Shown piece after piece: positions 58,380 to 64,000 of a DNA stretch of 64,000 nucleotides. Below the pieces are notes generated by a model, which was not told where the DNA came from, ran no database searches, and was given only the letters and a program-made list of their open reading frames with translations. The DNA lies in NCBI RefSeq assembly GCF_016597815.1, contig NZ_VCHA01000001.1, forward strand, positions 434,001-498,000, given 5' to 3'. Within the stretch, counting starts at the first letter, position 1. The number at the start of each line of letters is the position of its first letter. The stretch is from Marinobacter sp. DY40_1A1. GTDB lineage: Bacteria > Pseudomonadota > Gammaproteobacteria > Pseudomonadales > Oleiphilaceae. A program made the translations under genes and the position numbers.

Positions 58380-60740
58380 TTACACAGGGGCCTTTTGAGG
58401 GGCCCCATGGGCATATTGTTCCAGTACTGCCCGCAACATTTCAATGTTGACAGGCTTTGCAACAAAAGAATCCATGCCTGCACGGCGGCAACGCTCCTCA
58501 TCTTCTTCCATTGCGCTGGCAGTGAGTGCCACTACTGGCACACGACTGCGTTTATGGGTCGTCTCCCATACTCGCAGGCGCCGGGTGGCTTCAAAACCGT
58601 CGACATTAGGCATTATGCAATCCATGAAAATGAGATCGAATGGATGCCACTGCCAAAGGCTGGATGCTGCTTCGCCATCGTTGGCTGTCATTACATCGCA
58701 GCCTAATTTCTCCAGAAGCCTGCGGGTCAGCGTGCGGTTGACCGGGTTATCCTCTACGAGCAGAACCTTCATGCTGCGGGACCAAAGCTCACGGCGTTTT
58801 TCAGTGTCGCCGTTAGCCTGCAGGGAAAAACGGGTGAGGAAGGGCCGCTCATCCTTGGCAGAATCCTCAAAAATCTGGTTAAGAATTGGTGTGAGGCAGG
58901 ACTCTCTTAAGGATTTACTGAGAAATGCATCCGCCCCGGCCTGCCGGAAGTGTTCGGCATCTCCCCGTTGAGGGTTTGAGGACAGAATGAGAAGGCGCAT
59001 GTCAGACCAGAGCGCATTGCCTCGAATTTGCCGGCATAACAAATCGCTGTCCATGTCTGGCAAAAAGCCATCCAGAATAATGGCATCAAAAGGCTCCTGG
59101 CTATCGAATGCCAAACGCAATGAAGTCAGGGCTTCCCCAGCAGATTTTACAGCCTCGATGTGGACCTCGTGGCGCGATAGCATCTCAAGCGTGATCTTGC
59201 GGGACAGCTCATAGGAGTCCGCCACCAGCACCCGCTTCCCCTTAACCATGCGTGCATCCGGGCGCACCCTGGACGTGCTTTCGGGAGCGGTAGGAAGGGA
59301 CAGTTCAACCCAGAAAGTAGAGCCTTCACCAGGTCGGCTTTCCACATCCAGAGAGCCTTCCATTAAAGTGACAAGTTGGCGGCAAATTGTCAGTCCCAAC
59401 CCGGCACCTGGCAGTTGGCGCTGGAATCGCTGGCCAAGCTGAACATAGGGTTCGTAGACCAGTGGAAGATCTTCCGGGTTGATGCCGATGCCGGTATCTT
59501 CCACTGCCAGACGCAAGCGAACCTTGTCTTCTCGACGACCAAGAACCTCAATGCTGATCAGCACATGGCCTGAATCTGTAAACTTGATGGCGTTGGATAC
59601 CAGATTTAACAGCACTTGCCGAATGCGCGCCGGGTCGCCGCGCAGAGCCCAGGGCAGCTCTTCATCAATGCGCAATTCCAGGGCCAGCCCCTTCTCCCGG
59701 GCGCGTTCGCCAAGCATGTGCACCAGGTCGTTCAGAGTTTCCCGAAGATCAAAAGGAATGTCTTCAAGCTCCAGTTTCTGAGCTTCCATACTGGAGATGT
59801 CCAGAAGGTCGTTGATGATGGATGAGAGGCCTTCTGAGGCACTGAGCAGGGTTTGAACGTATTCTCGTTGATCCGGATCGAGCGGTGTATCGGTAAGCAG
59901 GTTGGCGTAGCCAAGCACCGATTGCAGAGGCGTTCGCAGTTCATGGCTTACATTGGCCAGAAACTGGTTTTTTGCCCGGTTGGCCCGAATTGCTTCATCT
60001 CGCTCACTCTGAGACTGGATGGTGGATTGCCGGAGTGAGCGGGTATCTTCCAGAATTTGCAGACGCATCTTGTTCAATGCGAATTCGAGCTCCGACAGTT
60101 CATCCGGGTTCCTGCGTGCTTTGCGTTTGAGGTGCAGGGGGTCTACTAATGCATCCAGATTAAGCCGCGCTGCGTAGTCCGCCATGGTTTCCAAATGGCG
60201 GGAAAGCGTAAGACGAACGATCACCATCAGTCCAAGGGTGCCCAGCATCACCACGATCGATTGAAACAGCAGATTTATCAGGGCGCTGTTTCGAAGCTCT
60301 GAATAGACCTGTTCGACGGACGAAGTGATGGTCAGGGTGCCCATGTCTTCCGAACCCCGGTAGGTAGAGCGGTTAAAGACCAGAGGGAAAGTTTGTGAAA
60401 TTACCCGGCCCTCAGGATAGCTGCCGGTGGTGAACTGCTCTCCGGTAGAGGTCACAACCCTGGCGTAGTGAATTGCTTCCACCGCCCGCATATCGTCCAG
60501 GCTGTTGGCAACCTCGCTGAAGTTCATCAGCCAGATATTGTTGCTCATGCCCCCGGAGACCAGACCTGCGGCCCGCTTTTGCGTTTCTTGCAGGTCTGAT
60601 TTTCGGCGCTCAAACTCACCAATCATTTGTGCGCCGGTAGCAACCAGAGAAATAACAAAGCTGAACAGCAACACATACACGAGCAGCCGCATTGCGAGCG
60701 GCCGAATACCCATGCGCGTGAAAAACCGTTTTGAAGGCAA
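58380..60740 (-). CDS. hybrid sensor histidine kinase with two receiver domains
   Basis: This 786-residue inner-membrane kinase has membrane helices near residues 15-40 and 155-176 around a periplasmic sensor, then a HAMP-like linker, HisKA with H266 in [12 protein letters not shown], an HATPase domain ([13 protein letters not shown]) and two receivers. The last receiver has the canonical VEDN, MDCIMP and AKP residues. The first has an ADS/LDG/SKS pattern and may be less active. No HPt domain is present, unlike BarA, so a separate phosphotransfer protein is expected. The start is TTG at 60740; ATG at 60713 is an alternative. Confidence 0.9.
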   Translation of the reverse strand: MPSKRFFTRMGIRPLAMRLLVYVLLFSFVISLVATGAQMIGEFERRKSDLQETQKRAAGLVSGGMSNNIWLMNFSEVANSLDDMRAVEAIHYARVVTSTGEQFTTGSYPEGRVISQTFPLVFNRSTYRGSEDMGTLTITSSVEQVYSELRNSALINLLFQSIVVMLGTLGLMVIVRLTLSRHLETMADYAARLNLDALVDPLHLKRKARRNPDELSELEFALNKMRLQILEDTRSLRQSTIQSQSERDEAIRANRAKNQFLANVSHELRTPLQSVLGYANLLTDTPLDPDQREYVQTLLSASEGLSSIINDLLDISSMEAQKLELEDIPFDLRETLNDLVHMLGERAREKGLALELRIDEELPWALRGDPARIRQVLLNLVSNAIKFTDSGHVLISIEVLGRREDKVRLRLAVEDTGIGINPEDLPLVYEPYVQLGQRFQRQLPGAGLGLTICRQLVTLMEGSLDVESRPGEGSTFWVELSLPTAPESTSRVRPDARMVKGKRVLVADSYELSRKITLEMLSRHEVHIEAVKSAGEALTSLRLAFDSQEPFDAIILDGFLPDMDSDLLCRQIRGNALWSDMRLLILSSNPQRGDAEHFRQAGADAFLSKSLRESCLTPILNQIFEDSAKDERPFLTRFSLQANGDTEKRRELWSRSMKVLLVEDNPVNRTLTRRLLEKLGCDVMTANDGEAASSLWQWHPFDLIFMDCIMPNVDGFEATRRLRVWETTHKRSRVPVVALTASAMEEDEERCRRAGMDSFVAKPVNIEMLRAVLEQYAHGAPQKAPV

Positions 60741-60783
60741 GGCACAAATTCCCTGTGTCGACTACAAAATTATGTGCAGAAGT

Positions 60784-61527
60784 TTAACAGACAGTCAGCA
60801 CTTCGACACGCTTCCATGAATTGGCATTCACAAACCGGAATCGAACGTTCAGATCATAGAGGTGCGCACCGTAAATACGCTCCTCATCGCGGCCTCGGCG
60901 AAAAGAGGGGCGAGGGTCGTAGCTAACCACATCGTTAATCAGCAGTTTCAGGTCCGGATACTGCTCTGCCGACAGGCTCGCCAACTGTTTTTCCGCCTCT
61001 GGCAGGAATATAACGTCCAGTTGCTCAGTGGGTGCTGTTTCAGCCCAGCCGAGGCCGGCTTCCGGAACCGAGTCGGCAAAGGGCAGGTATGGCTTTATAT
61101 CCAGAATTGGCGTGCCTTCAATCAGGTCGTGGTCACTTATCTGCAGCGCCAATCGGCCATCCTTGTGCACTAACCCCTCGTTACGCACTACCGAGAGCCC
61201 CAGACTGTTTGGCCGGAAAGGCGAGCGACTGGCAAATACCCCCACCTTTCGGTTACCACCCAGGCGAGGGGGTCGAACTACGGGTCGCCACTCTGCACGC
61301 ACGGCTTCGTGAAACTGAAAGATAAGCCAAAGATGGCTGGCGGTCTCCAGGCCCCGGAAGGCATCTTCTCGGTCATAGGGCGCCTGGATAATCAGGTCAG
61401 CTCTGGCGTATCGCGTCAGCCCCGGCTGACGGGGGACACCGAATTTGTCTTTGAAGCAGGAGCGAGTGATGGCAACAGGGGTGAGTGCCAGTGCATCTTG
61501 GGCGGGTATGGCGTGGTGTCTGGGCAT
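60784..61527 (-). CDS. trmO: tRNA (N6-threonylcarbamoyladenosine(37)-N6)-methyltransferase
   Basis: TrmO (TsaA/YaeB family) methylates t6A37 of certain threonine tRNAs using SAM. The 247-residue protein has the central RPPRLGGNRKVGVFASRSPFRPNSLGLSVV block typical of the family and the C-terminal YDPRPSFRRGRDEERIYG motif. It lies between the hybrid kinase and a hypothetical gene on the same strand. Confidence 0.93.
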   Translation of the reverse strand: MPRHHAIPAQDALALTPVAITRSCFKDKFGVPRQPGLTRYARADLIIQAPYDREDAFRGLETASHLWLIFQFHEAVRAEWRPVVRPPRLGGNRKVGVFASRSPFRPNSLGLSVVRNEGLVHKDGRLALQISDHDLIEGTPILDIKPYLPFADSVPEAGLGWAETAPTEQLDVIFLPEAEKQLASLSAEQYPDLKLLINDVVSYDPRPSFRRGRDEERIYGAHLYDLNVRFRFVNANSWKRVEVLTVC

Positions 61528-61532
61528 AGGGC

Positions 61533-62648
61533 CTAGTTCATGAAGTCTGGATTGATGCTGCCGGTAAAGTACATTTCCACCCGGAAAAGAATGGAGCCTT
61601 GATCTTTAAAGTTCTTCTCCCGCGGAAAGGTTAGCGCGGGGATGAGATCTGCAAACAGCCAGTCGCTGTGGAGTCGGTAGCGCCAGGTGAGATCGGCAAA
61701 GGCGGAGGTCGTGCGCCAGTTTGGCTGGCTCTCGCCAAGTACGCCTACCCGCGGAGTCAGTATTGAGCGGCTGTTGATCCGTTTGCTGGTACTGAATGTT
61801 TGGCCGGCTACAAATTTACGGTCGCTGTGAACCCACTCCAGCTCAGAGGATGACCAGAACCGCCACCCCATGCCTAAATTCCGACTCGCACCAAGCCAGG
61901 AGCGAGCGCCCCAGCCATCCTGATGGTAATAGTAAAACCGCTGCTGGGCCCTTAGCCCCCATTCGTCACCCGCCTGCCAATATTTCTCTGCCGTTGCTCG
62001 CCAGAATGCATCAGGCGGGAAGCGTAGCCGCACACCCACATCGTTTGACAGGTTGATGGATTCCCCAATCTGGGACAAATACCGAAGGGCCCCTGTGCTG
62101 GTGCCTGAGGTGCGTTCTGTTGCTGTGAGCTGGCGGTCGCGCTGGCGCTCTTCGAGTGGAATAAGTTCATCGCTTTCGCTTTCGATGACAAGGCGCAGTT
62201 TGCGCTTGGTGGTCGGAACATCCAACCGGAACCGAACTTCTGGCTCAAACTGAAACACATTGCCATATTCAGATTCGGTGGCAATGCCAATGCGCAAGTA
62301 GCTGTCGTTTAAAGGCAACCTGCTGGGTTCACCGGAAAGGGTTCGGTCTGCCCACTGCCCAAAAGCCTGAACTTTGGGGCTCTGAAGGCGTTCCTGGCGT
62401 AAAATAAAGTTGCTGAAATCCAGCCAGTAGGAATCCAGCGGCTCAGCCCAGCGCTCATCCGAATTAAATGTGTAAAAAGACAGAGGTAGCTTTTCCGACG
62501 ACAGGATATCTGTAATGGGGTGCTCGTGCGCTTCAAGCGTATCTTCGATACCACTTGCGCTTGTGCTGTACAGGACGGTTTGCGTGGCGAATAACCAAGT
62601 AAATACCAAGCCGCGGCATTCAACCAAAGTCCACCATGAACGACTCAT
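61533..62648 (-). CDS. hypothetical exported protein, probable outer-membrane beta barrel
   Basis: No name is recognised. From ATG at 62648 the 371-residue product has a hydrophobic N-terminal stretch (GLVFTWLFATQTVLYSTSASG) resembling a signal peptide, then many amphipathic aromatic-rich strands (RAQQRFYYYHQDGWGARSWLG), which fits a barrel. The gene starts 29 bases inside coaE and ends five bases before trmO, so it is co-transcribed with both. A TTG eight codons earlier is an alternative start. Confidence 0.65.
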   Translation of the reverse strand: MSRSWWTLVECRGLVFTWLFATQTVLYSTSASGIEDTLEAHEHPITDILSSEKLPLSFYTFNSDERWAEPLDSYWLDFSNFILRQERLQSPKVQAFGQWADRTLSGEPSRLPLNDSYLRIGIATESEYGNVFQFEPEVRFRLDVPTTKRKLRLVIESESDELIPLEERQRDRQLTATERTSGTSTGALRYLSQIGESINLSNDVGVRLRFPPDAFWRATAEKYWQAGDEWGLRAQQRFYYYHQDGWGARSWLGASRNLGMGWRFWSSSELEWVHSDRKFVAGQTFSTSKRINSRSILTPRVGVLGESQPNWRTTSAFADLTWRYRLHSDWLFADLIPALTFPREKNFKDQGSILFRVEMYFTGSINPDFMN

Positions 62649-63234
62649 GTAATGCCCGAACCTCGGCTGCAATGCTGTTTAAAGGCTGGTTATTATCAAT
62701 TACTGCATCTGCGCGGGCAAGCCGCTGTTCACGTGGCATCTGAGCGGCAATAATGCGCTCCACTTGCTGTCGGGAATTGGTGTCCCGCCCCATGGTGCGC
62801 TCTATCTGAACCTCTACCGGTACATCCACTACCAGTACCTGCTCCACCAGTTGATGCTGGTCGGTTTCCAGCAGTAAGGGCGACACCAGCAGAACATAGG
62901 GCAGACTGTAGTTCTGCGGGTTGTTGAGTTGGTGAATCAGCTCTTCACGAATAGTCGGGTGTAGCAGGTTTTCCAGCCAGATGCGCTGCTCGGGCTGCTC
63001 GAACACAATGTGCCGAAGGCGTGCCCGGTCCAAAGCCCCATCATCGGTGAGAATATCTTCCCCGAAGTGATCGGCGATTGCCGCCAGCGCGGGGGTTCCC
63101 GGTTCAACCACTTCCCGTGCCACATCATCTGCATCCACCCAGTGTACGCCCAGGTTTCCAAACTGCCGCGCAACTGTGGATTTGCCGGAGCCAATACCAC
63201 CTGTTAACCCTAAAATAACCATGCGATCAGTCAA
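62620..63234 (-). CDS. coaE: dephospho-CoA kinase
   Basis: CoaE catalyses the last step of coenzyme A synthesis, phosphorylating the ribose 3'-OH of dephospho-CoA. The 204-residue protein has P-loop GGIGSGKS (12-19), the DADDVAREVV motif and the SPLLLETD segment. It lies five bases after pilD, the common pilD-coaE order. Confidence 0.97.
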   Translation of the reverse strand: MTDRMVILGLTGGIGSGKSTVARQFGNLGVHWVDADDVAREVVEPGTPALAAIADHFGEDILTDDGALDRARLRHIVFEQPEQRIWLENLLHPTIREELIHQLNNPQNYSLPYVLLVSPLLLETDQHQLVEQVLVVDVPVEVQIERTMGRDTNSRQQVERIIAAQMPREQRLARADAVIDNNQPLNSIAAEVRALHESFMVDFG

Positions 63235-63239
63235 GCTCG

Positions 63240-64000
63240 TTAAACCCCCAGCAATTGATACCAGAATTGCTGAATCTCAGTGCCAAACCACAAACACAAC
63301 AGGCCTGCCGCGGCAAGGTATGGGCCAAACGGAATCGGTACTTCGCGCCCGTGTTCTTTAAAGACCATCAAACTGATGCCTACTACAGCACCAACAGCTG
63401 ACGACAGCAGAATGACTGCCGGTAGCAGCTCCCACCCCAGCCAAGCACCCAGAGCTGCTAGCAGCTTGAAATCCCCGTGGCCCATGCCTTCCTTGCCGGT
63501 TGCCAACTTGAACAACCAATACACAGACCACAACGAAAGATAACCAACAACCGCCCCAAGAAATGCGCTGTTAAAATCGCCCAGATACCCGAAATAACTC
63601 AACATCAGCCCGAGCCACATCAAGGGCAGGGTAATGCTGTCTGGTAATAGCTGGGTGTCGAAATCGATCACGGTAAGAGCAATCAGCGCCCAAACCAGCA
63701 GGAGCGCCAACAAGGTTGATTCCGAAGGGCCGCCGATCACTACCGTGATCACCGAAAACAACGCCGTAACCGCTTCTATGATCGGGTAACGGGCTGAAAT
63801 GTGGGTTTTACACCCACTGCACTTGCCGCCAAGAAGCAGGTAGCTGATAACGGGGATGTTCTCCCAGGCACGAATCCTGTGCCCGCAGGAAGGGCAGGTG
63901 GAGGCAGGGCGGGAGAGTGTTACCGGCTCTTCCTGCTTGCGCTCGCCCTCCGGCAACTCCAAAAACGCCTCGCACTGACAGCGCCATTCCTGCTGCATCA
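63240..64000 (-). CDS. pilD: type IV prepilin peptidase / N-methyltransferase, 5' end beyond window
   Basis: PilD cleaves the leader of type IV prepilins and type II pseudopilins in the inner membrane and methylates the new N-terminus. The visible 253 codons include the zinc tetracysteine region (CPSCGHRI and CSGCKTHI), two catalytic aspartate motifs (LTVIDFDTQLLPD and GKEGMGHGDFKLL) and several membrane helices. The true N-terminus, with the first membrane helix, lies outside the window; an internal ATG at 63998 is not the start. Confidence 0.93.
   Translation of the reverse strand, partial: MQQEWRCQCEAFLELPEGERKQEEPVTLSRPASTCPSCGHRIRAWENIPVISYLLLGGKCSGCKTHISARYPIIEAVTALFSVITVVIGGPSESTLLALLLVWALIALTVIDFDTQLLPDSITLPLMWLGLMLSYFGYLGDFNSAFLGAVVGYLSLWSVYWLFKLATGKEGMGHGDFKLLAALGAWLGWELLPAVILLSSAVGAVVGISLMVFKEHGREVPIPFGPYLAAAGLLCLWFGTEIQQFWYQLLGV

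Overview
The window is 64 kb of gammaproteobacterial core chromosome at moderate-to-high GC. Gene content and gene order (lptC-lptA-lptB-rpoN-hpf-ptsN-rapZ-npr, mlaFEDCB-ibaG-murA-hisGDC, mreBCD-maf-rng-yhdP, a two-subunit pyruvate carboxylase beside a LysR regulator, DUF1302/DUF1329 envelope genes) fit a marine heterotroph close to Marinobacter or Pseudomonas. That placement is an inference from synteny and protein similarity recalled from memory. No prophage, IS, CRISPR array, rRNA or tRNA gene was seen.

Layout. 1-4.2 kb: 5' end of phoH, miaB, trmH, yejK. 4.4-7.6 kb: sulfate activation cysDN and a PilZ protein. 7.9-14.3 kb: rimO, beta-carbonic anhydrase, pycB, pycA and a divergent LysR gene. 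14.5-17.8 kb: gatCAB. 18.1-26.5 kb: mreBCD-maf-rng-yhdP (cell shape and envelope). 26.5-35.8 kb, all on the minus strand: kdsD-kdsC-lptC-lptA-lptB-rpoN-hpf-ptsN-rapZ-npr-mgtE-darP (LPS export, sigma-54, nitrogen PTS). 36.1-44.9 kb: mlaFEDCB-ibaG-murA-hisG-hisD-hisC and a NIF3-like gene. 45-46.7 kb: divergent zapG and zapE. 46.9-53.1 kb: DUF1302 and DUF1329 envelope proteins and a MalT-like LuxR regulator. 53.1-64 kb, minus strand: acyltransferase, Bax-like hydrolase, large lipoprotein, YfaZ, YacG, hybrid histidine kinase, TrmO, a putative outer-membrane protein, CoaE and PilD (cut by the window end).

The most unusual content is a set of nine dispersed long hairpins between genes. Seven (type A, here HA-1 to HA-7) share a 54-55-nt core that folds into two small stem-loops, each displaying an A(A/U)GGA loop like a CsrA/RsmA binding site. 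Every copy is enclosed by 27-30-bp inverted arms that are nearly perfectly complementary within a copy but differ between copies. Two cores (HA-1 and HA-3) are identical over 55 nt while their arms are unrelated beyond the innermost bases. Two further hairpins (type B, HB-1 and HB-2) have a different core but the same plan of constant core and private arms. They bracket miaB, trmH, yejK, gatCAB and hisC, and split operons that are normally compact (miaB-phoH, hisD-hisC). Several lie inside stretches whose plus strand is rich in A and C whichever strand is coding.

Smaller points of interest are an apparent AUU start for mreC, a decayed APS-kinase-like tail on CysN, a sigma-54-type promoter match upstream of rpoN, and a recurring CTGATCAG palindrome in several promoter regions.
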